Program-made: the position numbers and the translations under genes | Source: Acetoanaerobium pronyense | GTDB taxonomy: Bacteria; Bacillota; Clostridia; Peptostreptococcales; Filifactoraceae | Assembly: GCF_017874355.1 (NCBI RefSeq) | Contig: NZ_JAGGLI010000002.1 | Span: 1-64,000 of the forward strand | Reading direction: 5' to 3' | Length of the DNA: 64,000 nucleotides | Notes under the pieces: model-generated | Seen by the model: only the letters and a program-made list of their open reading frames with translations | Databases searched by the model: none | Told to the model about the DNA's origin: nothing | Shown here: positions 42,962 to 52,280 of the stretch, in pieces | Position numbering within the stretch: the stretch's first letter is position 1 | Layout of the letters: each line of letters starts with the position of its first letter

Positions 42962-44023
42962 CTAGTTTGCATTTTCAAGAGCATTAAGAAGTGCATCTAC
43001 ATAGTCTTGTCCAATAGATGAACCTATTGAGTCATATACACCTTGAGATATACTTACAACTTCATCTATAAAAGACTCATCGAATTCAACCAGTTCCATA
43101 CCTCCTGAAACTAAAATATCCTTGTTTTCTTCATTTACTCTTGCTAAATCTCCTTCTATTTCGGCTGCTGCTTCTTTTACTGCTTGCATAAGAGCTTCCT
43201 TATATAAAGGATCTAAGCTTTCAAATTTTTCTGAGTTGATTAAAAACTGATTACAGTATAGGATGTGATGTGTCATTAATAAATAATCCTGAACTTCATG
43301 AAGATTCGCTCCAACATTTGTATCAGTAGCGTTTTCTTGTGCGTCTACAAGTCCTTGCTGCAAGGATACATAAACCTCTGGCCATGGAAGTGGTGTTGGT
43401 GATGCTCCAAGAGCTCTCCAAAATGCCATGTGATTTTGATTTTCCATCGTTCTTATTTTTAATCCTCTAAAATCCTCTATTGTTTCTATCTTTTTGTTAG
43501 AAGTTGTCTCTCTAAATGTAGCACCTTGTAAATAGTGAAGCACTTGCATATTTTTTGCTTTATACGCTTCGTTTATCTTCGTATAAAATTCGCTATTATT
43601 TAGTGCATAATCTATAGTTGCTGCGTCATATTTTGCAAATACCATAGGTAGGTCAAATATAGCAACCTCTGGAACAAATGATACTGTCTGAGCTGTCTGA
43701 GCCACTACAAAATCTATGTCTCCAGCTAGCATCTGTGCTTGAAGCTCTTGATCATTTCCAAGCTGACTATTTGGAAAATAATCTACAGTCAGTTTTCCAC
43801 CTGTAATCTCATTTACCTTTGCAGATACTAATTCTCCATAAAGTTGTGCTACAGCCCCTACTCCGGAATTATCAGCACCAATTAATTTTACTGGTTCTAA
43901 ACTATCAAACCCTGTAGCCTCACCAGTTGCGCTAGGTTCACTTGCCTGAGGCTCACCAGCTCCACAACCTACTGCCATAACAACCATAAGTAAAGCTAAT
44001 ATAAGTACTAATCTTTTTTTCAT
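42962..44023 (-). CDS. dctP: TRAP transporter substrate-binding lipoprotein (DctP)
   Basis: 353 residues with lipobox MAVGC (Cys20) and a DctP-fold domain: GELVSAKVNEITGGKLTVDYFPNSQLG, FDLPMVFAK, and the conserved ligand-Arg segment FRGLKIRTMENQNH, which normally binds a carboxylate. Last gene of the eight-gene catabolic operon that starts at 52026. It delivers the carboxylated substrate to DctQM. Confidence 0.93.
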   Translation of the reverse strand: MKKRLVLILALLMVVMAVGCGAGEPQASEPSATGEATGFDSLEPVKLIGADNSGVGAVAQLYGELVSAKVNEITGGKLTVDYFPNSQLGNDQELQAQMLAGDIDFVVAQTAQTVSFVPEVAIFDLPMVFAKYDAATIDYALNNSEFYTKINEAYKAKNMQVLHYLQGATFRETTSNKKIETIEDFRGLKIRTMENQNHMAFWRALGASPTPLPWPEVYVSLQQGLVDAQENATDTNVGANLHEVQDYLLMTHHILYCNQFLINSEKFESLDPLYKEALMQAVKEAAAEIEGDLARVNEENKDILVSGGMELVEFDESFIDEVVSISQGVYDSIGSSIGQDYVDALLNALENAN

Positions 44024-44057
44024 TTTCTTTCCTCCTCTTTTTATTTTTTAGAGTTTA

Positions 44058-45341
44058 CTATAAGAAAGCAAGACTAAACCATGGTACATATGTGATTAAA
44101 AATAATGCTACAGCAAAAGATAATATAAATGGTATTGCTTTTTTTGCTACACTCATTGGCGGAACATCTGAGATTGTCCCTGCAACAAATAAATCAAGTC
44201 CAAATGGTGGCGTGGCAAGACCTATAGATAAACAGCAAACCATTATTACCCCAAAATGTACTGGATTTACTCCCATGGCTTGTACAGCAGGTAATATTAT
44301 TGGAGCAAGTATTACTATAGCTGGACCTGTGTCCATTACCATTCCAAGAATTAGGAAAATAACTACAATTCCTGTTAGTACTGAAAGAGTCGATGTAAAA
44401 TTATTTAAAATAAATCCTTCAATAAGCATTGGTGCTCTTGCCATAGCAAGAACTCTTCCAAATGCAATTGCAAATGCTAGTACAAAACAAAGAGGAGCAT
44501 ACGTTTTAACTGCCTTCCCTAAAAAAGGAATAATCTCTTTGTAAGTAAATGTCTTGTATATAAAGAGAGAAACTATTAATGAATAAAATACTGAAATTAC
44601 TGCCGCTTCTGTAGGTGTTACAAATCCTGCATAAATACCTCCAAGTACTATGATTGGTGATAATAATGCCCAGAAGCTTTCTTTGAAGAGTCTCAAAAGC
44701 CCAATTGATCTAAGCTCTTTCATCTTAATTCTTATTTTTTCCTTATCTTCACCTTTTTTTAAACTATAAACAACCGCATATATCATAAGAAATAGTCCTA
44801 TCATTATTCCAGGTATTATACCTCCTAGAAATAATGCTCCAGTTGAAACACCGGTTGCCAAGGAATAAAGTACAAAAGGTATTGATGGAGGTATAATAAC
44901 TCCTAGCCCCCCTGCTGTTGCAACCATTCCTGCTGACCACGTCTTGTCATAACCCATCTCCACTAAAAATGGTATTGTCATAGCTCCTACCGCTGCAGTT
45001 GTTGCAGGACCAGAACCAGATATAGCCCCATAAAAAAGACAAGTTAGAATTACTGCACAAGGCAGTCCTCCTGGAAGATTACCTACAAAATATGCGAAAA
45101 AGTTAAATAATTTTTTTGATATTCCACCTTCTGCCATAAGTACTCCACCTAATATAAAAAGTGGAACTGCTAGTATGGGCGTTGTATCTGAGCCTGAAAA
45201 ACTATTGGCAATAAGTTGCTGAATCGAACTTCCTGTACCGCCTAAAACAAGAGGTGTAAGTGCTCCTAATACCATACTCATTGCTATTGGTACTGCGAAC
45301 ACAAGACTTACTAGAAAGACTAAAAATATCCACAATGCCAT
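44058..45341 (-). CDS. dctM: TRAP transporter large membrane subunit (DctM)
   Basis: 427 residues with about 12 membrane segments; GGIIPGIMIGLFLMIYAV and GMVMDTGPAIVILAPIILPA are DctM signatures. It carries out sodium-driven uptake. Its start overlaps the DctQ stop (TAATG). Confidence 0.93.
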   Translation of the reverse strand: MALWIFLVFLVSLVFAVPIAMSMVLGALTPLVLGGTGSSIQQLIANSFSGSDTTPILAVPLFILGGVLMAEGGISKKLFNFFAYFVGNLPGGLPCAVILTCLFYGAISGSGPATTAAVGAMTIPFLVEMGYDKTWSAGMVATAGGLGVIIPPSIPFVLYSLATGVSTGALFLGGIIPGIMIGLFLMIYAVVYSLKKGEDKEKIRIKMKELRSIGLLRLFKESFWALLSPIIVLGGIYAGFVTPTEAAVISVFYSLIVSLFIYKTFTYKEIIPFLGKAVKTYAPLCFVLAFAIAFGRVLAMARAPMLIEGFILNNFTSTLSVLTGIVVIFLILGMVMDTGPAIVILAPIILPAVQAMGVNPVHFGVIMVCCLSIGLATPPFGLDLFVAGTISDVPPMSVAKKAIPFILSFAVALFLITYVPWFSLAFL

Positions 45342-45913
45342 TAAATTTCACCTCCTGGTGTATCTAGGCCTTTTTTTACTCCTGTCATCTCTATCTCTTC
45401 TTGTGCCTCTTTTATAGTAGCCTCAAGAGTAGATTCTGGTCTTTTATTGAAGTTTTTGAAATTAGATATTATCTCTTGGAGCATTCTAATAGCTCCAAGT
45501 CCAAATCCTACAATAGTAGAAAGATACATTATCCACATAGGGATTTGCATTGCTGGAGAGGACTGCCCAGTTCCCATTACTCTCATTGTATAGTCCACGG
45601 AGTACTTAGTAAAAATAAGAAATATTACAAGTAATAATATATTAGTTGCTATTTCTATGGATTTTCTTACTTTAATTGGAAGAAGATCCATAACAACTCC
45701 AACTCTAAGCATATTTCCTTTTTTAATTGTATATCCTAATGATAAGAAAACCGTCCATATATAGCAGTACCTTGCAAACTCCTCTGGCCAGCTAAAAGAG
45801 CTAAAAAAAGTTCGTGCTATTATCTGCATCATCATAACTGACGAAATTGCAGCTAATAGTATAATCAATATAGATTCTTCCAGATGTTCATCTATCCATT
45901 TTATAACTGACAT
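45341..45913 (-). CDS. dctQ: TRAP transporter small membrane subunit (DctQ)
   Basis: 190 residues, four membrane segments, with WPEEFARYCYIWTVFLSLGYTIKKGNMLRV, the typical DctQ central motif, read in two parts. The C-terminal ~40 residues are an unusual charged tail. It follows the AroE-like gene by 52 bases. Confidence 0.92.
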   Translation of the reverse strand: MSVIKWIDEHLEESILIILLAAISSVMMMQIIARTFFSSFSWPEEFARYCYIWTVFLSLGYTIKKGNMLRVGVVMDLLPIKVRKSIEIATNILLLVIFLIFTKYSVDYTMRVMGTGQSSPAMQIPMWIMYLSTIVGFGLGAIRMLQEIISNFKNFNKRPESTLEATIKEAQEEIEMTGVKKGLDTPGGEI

Positions 45914-45965
45914 ATTTTCCTCCTTTTCTTTTCAGAAGTCAAATACACCTTGTAGTTTATTAGAG

Positions 45966-46838
45966 CTATTCTTTTTCTGAAAGAATTGTCAATAACTCAC
46001 TGCGCATTGCTTCAATCGGTGCTTCTTTTCCACTCCAAAGTTCTATTTGCTGTGCCCCTTGATAAAGAGACATTCCTAGGCCGTTTATTATCTTACAACC
46101 TATGGATTCTGCATCTTCAAGGAATTTTGTTTTTTCTGGATTATATGTAGCATCGAAACAAATTTGATTTTTGTTTAAAAATTCTTTTGGTACTGGTGTC
46201 ATATCTAGGCTTGAAAGCATTCCCAGTCCTGTATTGTTCATGATTACATCTGATTCTCCTATAGTGGCTTTATATAGCTCCATATCCTCTATATCTACAG
46301 CCTGAGCTATATTTGCAAAGTTTTCATTGATATCGTTTGCCAGTTCCTCAGCCTTTGAGAGTGACCTATTTGTTATATATATTTTTTTTGCTCCGTTGTA
46401 TGCAAGTACACTACATATTGCTCTTCCTGCACCTCCTGCTCCCATACAGAAAAATACAGTTTCTTTAACATCTAAATCAGGAACCTCTTCCATTAAAGAT
46501 CTAAAGAATCCTATTCCATCTGTATTATACGCTTTTAATTTTCCATCTTTAAGTACTACTGTATTACTCGCATTCATCTTTTGGCACAGTGGATCTACTT
46601 CATCCACGTACTTCATTATTTCTACTTTATTTGGTTTTGTGACTGCAAAACCTGCAAAATTCATGTATCTAATACCATTTACTATATCTTCTAAGTGATC
46701 GTTTTCAACTTCACTATAGAAGTATAACATATTAAGTCCTGCAGCTTTATATGCTGAATTTTGCATTCTTGCAGCGTATGATTGGTTAAGTGGTTTTCCT
46801 AATAGCGTTACCATTTTGGTGTTTATATCTACTGACAT
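45966..46838 (-). CDS. AroE-like shikimate/quinate dehydrogenase family enzyme with altered substrate site
   Basis: 290 residues. The catalytic Lys71 (TKPNK), Asp107 (NTDGIG), Rossmann loop GAGGAGRA (133-140), nucleotide-adjacent TNRS and GLGMSLYQGAQQIELW are all family-typical. The N-terminal HSxSP motif, whose two serines bind the shikimate carboxylate, is replaced by NQSYAA, so shikimate is probably not the substrate. Placed in a catabolic operon with a TRAP importer, it more likely oxidises or reduces the imported hydroxy acid or an intermediate of its breakdown. Confidence 0.82.
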   Translation of the reverse strand: MSVDINTKMVTLLGKPLNQSYAARMQNSAYKAAGLNMLYFYSEVENDHLEDIVNGIRYMNFAGFAVTKPNKVEIMKYVDEVDPLCQKMNASNTVVLKDGKLKAYNTDGIGFFRSLMEEVPDLDVKETVFFCMGAGGAGRAICSVLAYNGAKKIYITNRSLSKAEELANDINENFANIAQAVDIEDMELYKATIGESDVIMNNTGLGMLSSLDMTPVPKEFLNKNQICFDATYNPEKTKFLEDAESIGCKIINGLGMSLYQGAQQIELWSGKEAPIEAMRSELLTILSEKE

Positions 46839-46885
46839 TTTTTATTTCCCTCCTCGTCTATGATTTTACATTTTTTTTTTACTTT

Positions 46886-47707
46886 CTAGTCAATTTTATT
46901 TTCTTCAAAATATTTTTTAGTATGAATAAGGCATTGCTCTGCATGCCCTGCTGCACCCCTTGCATTAAACTCTTTAATATTAGGAAGTTCTATTGATATC
47001 GGATTTTTTGGCATGGCATTTAGATATCCCTTTAAATCTATTTTTCCAATCCCCGGATAAAGCCTACCTTCTCTTGCAACCCTAATCATCTCTGGGTCTT
47101 CAAGAGGAGGAATTTCTAAGGGTCCGTCACAAAGATGAATGAGTCCAAATCTACTTTTATCAACCTTCGCTAAATCTTCAGGTACCACATGAGACCTATA
47201 GGCATGAAGAGTATCCACCATTAAAAATGCATTTGGCTTTTTTACTTCATCTAGTATTTCAAGGGCTTGTGAAAGCCCTTGAACAGCTGAAAATGTCACA
47301 AATTCCAAATTCACCTTTAAATTGTACCTTGCTGCCATATCACAGATTTTTCCAAACTCATTTACAGCAAAATTTTTGTCCTTTGACCATATGCTTGATA
47401 GTACATCTGTAGCTCCAAGCTCTGCACTTGCTTCAAATGCCTTTTCATAATTGGCTACATCTAAATCTTCTCTAACTCTTGCAAGCTCTATATCCATTAT
47501 TTTCATATCGTATTCTCTAAGTGCATTTTTCACTTCATTAAATAGCTTCCTATCTTCACCATATCGGAAAAGTGGTTCACCCTCTAAATACATAGGGATA
47601 GGCCTTAGACTTACATAATCATATCCAGCCTCTGCTCCTATTTTAATCTGAGTCACGGGATCAACTCCAGGAATAGTGAGATACGGAAGAGAAAATTTTC
47701 TTGACAT
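46886..47707 (-). CDS. xylose-isomerase-like TIM-barrel enzyme (sugar isomerase/epimerase or dehydratase)
   Basis: 273 residues of the AP_endonuc_2/xylose isomerase-like barrel. Likely metal ligands: Glu in NLEFVTFS, Asp in LMVDTLHAYRS, His in GLIHLCDG, Glu in SIELPN. The family includes hydroxypyruvate isomerase, 2-keto-myo-inositol dehydratase and dehydroshikimate dehydratase; the reaction here is open. ATG 47707, with AAAGGAG upstream, is preferred to the longer frame beginning at 47728. Confidence 0.82.
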   Translation of the reverse strand: MSRKFSLPYLTIPGVDPVTQIKIGAEAGYDYVSLRPIPMYLEGEPLFRYGEDRKLFNEVKNALREYDMKIMDIELARVREDLDVANYEKAFEASAELGATDVLSSIWSKDKNFAVNEFGKICDMAARYNLKVNLEFVTFSAVQGLSQALEILDEVKKPNAFLMVDTLHAYRSHVVPEDLAKVDKSRFGLIHLCDGPLEIPPLEDPEMIRVAREGRLYPGIGKIDLKGYLNAMPKNPISIELPNIKEFNARGAAGHAEQCLIHTKKYFEENKID

Positions 47708-47729
47708 AAGTAATCTCCTTTCCCTCACC

Positions 47730-49547
47730 TTATTTATGAGAAGTAGAGTGATTTGGAGGAACTAGCTCTCCATTTTCATTTTTTACAACCTTACCATTAA
47801 CTACATTTTGCTTAGGTGTATAGATGTCGTTTATATTCCAGCAACCTGGTGTAGGAACCACTATATTTTCCATAGGTACATCCAGAAGATAAGGCTTATT
47901 ACTTTTTACCGCTTTTTCAAGAGCTGGTAAAAATTCCTCTGTCGAATTTATTTTTATTGAATCAACTCCATATGCCTTAGCTACATCAGCCCATTTTGGA
48001 GAATACGAATCCCCATTTGGAGTAGTAAACACTGTTCCAAATTTAGTCTTATAATTTGCATATTCAAGACCTGCTATTGTTCCAAATGCTGAGTTATTCA
48101 TAACCACCCATATTACAGGTATACCTTGCTCTACAGCTGTTGCAAGAGCCCCAGGATTTACGCCAAATCCTCCATCTCCAACAAGAGTTAATACTACTTT
48201 ATCTGGGGCTGCCAGCTTTCCACCAATCAAAGCTGAACCCCCAAAGCCCATAGTAGCTAATCCTGAGCTATGGTGTATAGTACTTGGAATAGTAATATCA
48301 AACTGCTGTGCAACTCCATTTTTGTTCCAACCTACATCTGTGAATATTATTGCATCCTCAGGGATAACCTGTTTTACATCTTTCAATATACGCTGTGGAG
48401 TCATAGGGAATCTACTGTCATCTGCTATAGATTTATTTGAAGCCTTGAAGTCTGCCTTTTCTTTTCTTATTAAATCTCTGATTTCTGGTTTTTCCAAGCC
48501 TTCCGGTATTATTTTTTTGGCTTCATCCAAAATCTGCATTAAAGCTTCCTTTAAGTCTGCAATTGCACCTATGCTTACTGGATAATTTCTTCCAATTTCA
48601 CTTGGATCTATATCTATCTGTAAAAATTCTGTATTGCTCATATCAAATGTTACTCCTGGATACCAACTAGAACTATCAGCCTCAGCAAATCTAGTTCCAA
48701 GTCCCAAAATAACATCTGCATTTGTTGTAAATTTATGGGTAAATTCAAGGCCCCAAAATCCAGTCTGTCCAAGCATTAAAGGGTGATTATCAGGCATAGA
48801 ACCTTGTCCTGAAAGAGTTCTAGATACGGGGATATCTAAGAACCCAACAAGGTCCTGAAGCTCCTTTGAAGCATTTGCGAGAAGTATCCCTCCTCCAGCA
48901 TGAATTACAGGATTTTTAGCACTGATTAATTTTTCTGCTATTTTTTTTGCAGCAGATGGTGCAAGTGCCGGTTTTATAGTTTCCCTACTATCTTTATATG
49001 TTCTTTGAAATAACTCTTCATCAATTTTTTCTGAGAAAATATCCATAGGAACAGATATAAGTACAGGACCAGGTCTTCCGCTTTCTGCAAGTCTGAATGC
49101 TTTATCTAGTATTTCAGGCATGGCCTCAGGATCATCAACCCTCCACGCTCTTTTTACTATAGGCTTTAGTATCTCATACTGAGATGCATCACTGTGCATA
49201 TTAACTTCTTGGTGTGGATGCTTTCCATAGTAGTATCTAGGAACATCTCCTGCTATTACTACCATAGGTATAGAGTCAAAAGATGCGTTTGCTACTCCAG
49301 TTACTGTATTTGTAAGACCCGGCCCAAGATGAGAAAGGACAACCCCTGCCTTTTTCTTTACTCTTGCATATCCGTCGGCAGCCATTGCTGCAAGCTGCTC
49401 ATTTCTAAATGAAACATACGTAAGTTTTTCACTTCTAGAAAGTGCATCTAAAAAACCTATTACAGTATGTCCACAAAGTCCAAATATATATTCAACACCT
49501 CTTCGTTCTAAATAATCTACCATTTGTTCAGAAACTAATTTTTTCAC
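47730..49547 (-). CDS. thiamine-diphosphate-dependent enzyme, acetolactate-synthase-like
   Basis: 605 residues in the three-domain ThDP layout: catalytic Glu in FRNEQLAAMAADGYAR, middle domain with HAGGGILLANASKEL, and the ThDP-binding GDGGFG followed by the NNSAFG. The family covers acetolactate synthase, glyoxylate carboligase, oxalyl-CoA decarboxylase and oxoacid decarboxylases; I cannot pick one. Next to an acylating aldehyde dehydrogenase, decarboxylation of a 2-oxo acid to an aldehyde is a natural proposal. Start is GTG 49547 after AAGGAGG. No regulatory small subunit is present. Confidence 0.85.
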   Translation of the reverse strand: MKKLVSEQMVDYLERRGVEYIFGLCGHTVIGFLDALSRSEKLTYVSFRNEQLAAMAADGYARVKKKAGVVLSHLGPGLTNTVTGVANASFDSIPMVVIAGDVPRYYYGKHPHQEVNMHSDASQYEILKPIVKRAWRVDDPEAMPEILDKAFRLAESGRPGPVLISVPMDIFSEKIDEELFQRTYKDSRETIKPALAPSAAKKIAEKLISAKNPVIHAGGGILLANASKELQDLVGFLDIPVSRTLSGQGSMPDNHPLMLGQTGFWGLEFTHKFTTNADVILGLGTRFAEADSSSWYPGVTFDMSNTEFLQIDIDPSEIGRNYPVSIGAIADLKEALMQILDEAKKIIPEGLEKPEIRDLIRKEKADFKASNKSIADDSRFPMTPQRILKDVKQVIPEDAIIFTDVGWNKNGVAQQFDITIPSTIHHSSGLATMGFGGSALIGGKLAAPDKVVLTLVGDGGFGVNPGALATAVEQGIPVIWVVMNNSAFGTIAGLEYANYKTKFGTVFTTPNGDSYSPKWADVAKAYGVDSIKINSTEEFLPALEKAVKSNKPYLLDVPMENIVVPTPGCWNINDIYTPKQNVVNGKVVKNENGELVPPNHSTSHK

Positions 49548-49559
49548 GTTACTGCCTCC

Positions 49560-51032
49560 TTATATATCCTTTTCAAGCTCTTCGTTGTAAAACTCTCCAA
49601 ATAACTCTTCATCTGAAGGTCTATCTTCTGGAATCTCCTTAGATACCCATGTTATATTCATATAGTGTTTTAGGTTTACGTTTTCAGAAGTAGCATTACC
49701 TCCCCACGTCCCACAGCCTATACTTGATGTCATTGGCATTCCATTTGTAAATGCACCAGCATTTGCTTTTGACTGAGGTTGTCTTACCATAATTCTTCCA
49801 ACTTGAGCATTGAGGGCAAGGGCATGAATATTTTCTTCATTATATGAATATATCCCAACACTATGTCCTTTTCCGCCAACCTCATGGATTGCTTTTACTA
49901 TCTCTATTGCGTTTTTAAATTCACCTTTGTATTTATGAACTGCAAGTAATGTAGTTAATTTTTCTCTACACCATACATCTTCATAAGATTCTGTGTATGA
50001 GCCTGTACCTCTAGCTACGAGGAATTTTCTATCTTCTGGAATTGAGAACCCTGCAAGCTCTGCCATTTTCTGAGGGGATTGGGCAACAGAATCAGATAAC
50101 CTATGACAATCTTTATCCCACATCACTTTTTTTACTGCTTCTTGCTCCTTTTCACTTAGTAAATATCCCCCTGCAGCTTCAAGTGCTGATACAGCATCCT
50201 CAAATATACTTTCCTGAATTATTATATTTCCATCAGCCGAGCATCCAGATCCATAATCAGAGGTTTTTGAAAGCATAGTATTTATGGCTGCTTGAGCAAG
50301 TTCATCTTTTGCTGTCTCGTCCCATACCATAGTAGAGTTTCCAGCCCCTACTCCATATGCAGGAGTTCCCGAACTATATGCTCTTCTTACAACGCCTTGT
50401 CCTCCTGTTGCAATTACAAGATCACATTTGCTATTTAGAGCTTCTGATAAAGCCTTATTAACTTTAGCTTTGCCTTGCCCTAATATTTGAATTAAGTCTT
50501 CAGGAGCGCCAACCTCTCTAAGTCCTTCTCTCATAAGCTCAATTGTTCTTCCACCAGTTTTTACTGCTCTTGGATGAGGTGAGAATATTATTGCATTTCT
50601 TGCTTTAAGTGCGTATATTGAGTTTCCAGCTGGAGTAAGGTCAGGGTTCGTAGCTGGAACAACACATGCAATTACTCCCACTGGTTTAGCGTATTTTACA
50701 ATTCCTTTTTCAGGTATTTCTTCAATTATTCCCACACTTTTTTGTCTAAGTGCATCTCTAAGTACTCCTCTTATTTTAAATCTCTTGTTTTCTCTACTTA
50801 CAGGATCTCCAAGCTTACTTTCTTCTATACTCATCTCAACTAGCTCTCTAAAAGTCCTTTTATTTGCAACCTTCCAAGCTATAGCTCTTATTGCTCTATC
50901 CACATCTTCTTGACTCCAAAGTTCAAAAATCTTCTGAGCAGCATCAGCTTTTGCAAATTTTTCCTCAATCTCATTTATTTGGTCTTGATCTAATTTTTTA
51001 TAGATCTCTTCCATTGAATTCATTCTACTCAT
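49560..51032 (-). CDS. aldehyde dehydrogenase, CoA-acylating type
   Basis: 490 residues of the aldehyde dehydrogenase superfamily. The nucleophile is the Cys in YGSGCSADGN (about residue 277); the preceding GVGAGNSTMVWDETA and the N-terminal PVGVIACVVPATNPDLTPAGN resemble the acylating (EutE/AdhE-like) branch, which lacks the general-base Glu. It should convert an aldehyde and CoA to acyl-CoA with NAD. Sulfoacetaldehyde and acetaldehyde are both known substrates in this branch. It precedes the ThDP enzyme gene by 12 bases. Confidence 0.82.
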   Translation of the reverse strand: MSRMNSMEEIYKKLDQDQINEIEEKFAKADAAQKIFELWSQEDVDRAIRAIAWKVANKRTFRELVEMSIEESKLGDPVSRENKRFKIRGVLRDALRQKSVGIIEEIPEKGIVKYAKPVGVIACVVPATNPDLTPAGNSIYALKARNAIIFSPHPRAVKTGGRTIELMREGLREVGAPEDLIQILGQGKAKVNKALSEALNSKCDLVIATGGQGVVRRAYSSGTPAYGVGAGNSTMVWDETAKDELAQAAINTMLSKTSDYGSGCSADGNIIIQESIFEDAVSALEAAGGYLLSEKEQEAVKKVMWDKDCHRLSDSVAQSPQKMAELAGFSIPEDRKFLVARGTGSYTESYEDVWCREKLTTLLAVHKYKGEFKNAIEIVKAIHEVGGKGHSVGIYSYNEENIHALALNAQVGRIMVRQPQSKANAGAFTNGMPMTSSIGCGTWGGNATSENVNLKHYMNITWVSKEIPEDRPSDEELFGEFYNEELEKDI

Positions 51033-51114
51033 TATATTACCTCCGCATTATCTTTAAAATATTTAAGTAAGGAAAACGATTTTCTTTTTTAGAAAAATTT
51101 TTAGAAAAATATAG

Positions 51115-52026
51115 TTATTTTATAAGATCCTTTGATCTTCCAGCTCTTAATAAATAAGAATCGGTTTCATGCTCTACTATGTTTTGAATCTCTTTACCAA
51201 TTTCCAGTAGCTTAAGAATATCTATCCCTGAGTTTATATTCATCTCATCGAGCATGTGTACCACATCCTCAGAGGCTACGTTTCCTGCTGCTCCTGGTAT
51301 AAATGGACACCCTCCAAGACCCGCTATCGATGTGTCAAAGTTTGTAATTTCGGCTTCCATTGCAGCCATTATATTTGCAACTGCCATGCCCCTTGTATTG
51401 TGAAAATGAAGCCACCATTTTACTTCAGGGTACTTTTCCTTAACCTTGACGCATAGTTCATAGACTTGCTTTGGCATTGCCATACCTGATGCATCAGAAA
51501 GTGATATCTCTGTGATTCCTACCTTTAAATATGCATCTATTATACTCATTACCTCTTCTTGGCTGATGTCGCCCTCCCATGGAGAGCCAAATGGCATTGA
51601 AATGGAACCAGATACCTCTAAGCCATTTGAAGTCGCAAGGTTGGTCATCTCACTAAAAGAGCTTACACTTTCCTGTGGCGTCATATTTATATTTTCTAGA
51701 TTGTGCCTTAGACTTGCAGAAACATTTAGCTTTACCTTTTTGCATCCACATGCTATAGCTCTTTCTATACCTTTTACATTTGCTACTAACGCTCTAAACT
51801 CTACTTCATTAAAATCCTTAAATGCTAGAAAAAGTTCATCAGTATCTGCCATCTGTGGAACTGCCTTGGGATTCATAAAAGATCCAAGTTCAATAACTTT
51901 AAATCCGGAATTAATAAATTTCTTCCCTATATCTATTTTCTGGGAGGTGTCTAAAATCTTTGCTTCATTTTGAAGTCCATCCCTCAGCCCAACCTCACAA
52001 AGTACTACTTCCGATGGAAGTTTCAT
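51115..52026 (-). CDS. HMG-CoA-lyase-like carbon-carbon lyase
   Basis: 303 residues of the DRE-TIM metallolyase family. The N-terminal CEVGLRDGLQNE (catalytic Arg and metal Asp), HFHNTRGMAVANI (metal His pair) and the lid motif SIAGLGGCPFIPGAAGN, which is the HMG-CoA lyase signature, are all present. It cleaves a 3-hydroxyacyl-CoA (or free acid) into acetyl-CoA and an oxo acid. First gene of the catabolic operon; the LysR gene is transcribed away from it. Confidence 0.88.
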   Translation of the reverse strand: MKLPSEVVLCEVGLRDGLQNEAKILDTSQKIDIGKKFINSGFKVIELGSFMNPKAVPQMADTDELFLAFKDFNEVEFRALVANVKGIERAIACGCKKVKLNVSASLRHNLENINMTPQESVSSFSEMTNLATSNGLEVSGSISMPFGSPWEGDISQEEVMSIIDAYLKVGITEISLSDASGMAMPKQVYELCVKVKEKYPEVKWWLHFHNTRGMAVANIMAAMEAEITNFDTSIAGLGGCPFIPGAAGNVASEDVVHMLDEMNINSGIDILKLLEIGKEIQNIVEHETDSYLLRAGRSKDLIK

Positions 52027-52161
52027 TAGCTAAACTCCTTTCAAAATTTTCAGTATATTCTATATTTAAGATAATTCTATAGTAGTTTCTATTGCAAGTC
52101 TAATACCTGTTTTGTATAATAATGATAGTTTCTCTCTATGATTTTTTATAAAGTATTTTTT

Positions 52162-52177
52162 TGTTAATCTGCTAACA
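52162..52177. promoter_or_regulatory. LysR-type operator candidate
   Basis: TGTTA-ATCTGC-TAACA, a perfect five-base dyad containing a T-N11-A core, in the 254-base gap between the divergent LysR gene and the catabolic operon. Confidence 0.5.
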
Positions 52178-52280
52178 TACTGTAATTCGCTATGTTTTAA
52201 AGTATTTTCACTAGATTTTTTTTTAGATTTTTTCTATGATTTTTAAAATTATTATCTTTAATTCTGATAAGGAGGCATTT

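Noticed and set aside
47730-49547. Sulfoacetaldehyde acetyltransferase (Xsc) as identity of the ThDP enzyme
   Set aside because: The N-terminal motifs (GLCGHTVIGFLDAL, FRNEQLAAMAADGYAR) match acetolactate-synthase-like enzymes rather than Xsc; no phosphotransacetylase gene is nearby.
45966-52026. Complete quinate/shikimate degradation pathway
   Set aside because: The AroE-like enzyme lacks the shikimate-binding serines, no dehydroquinase is present, and the ThDP enzyme, acylating dehydrogenase and lyase have no place in that route.
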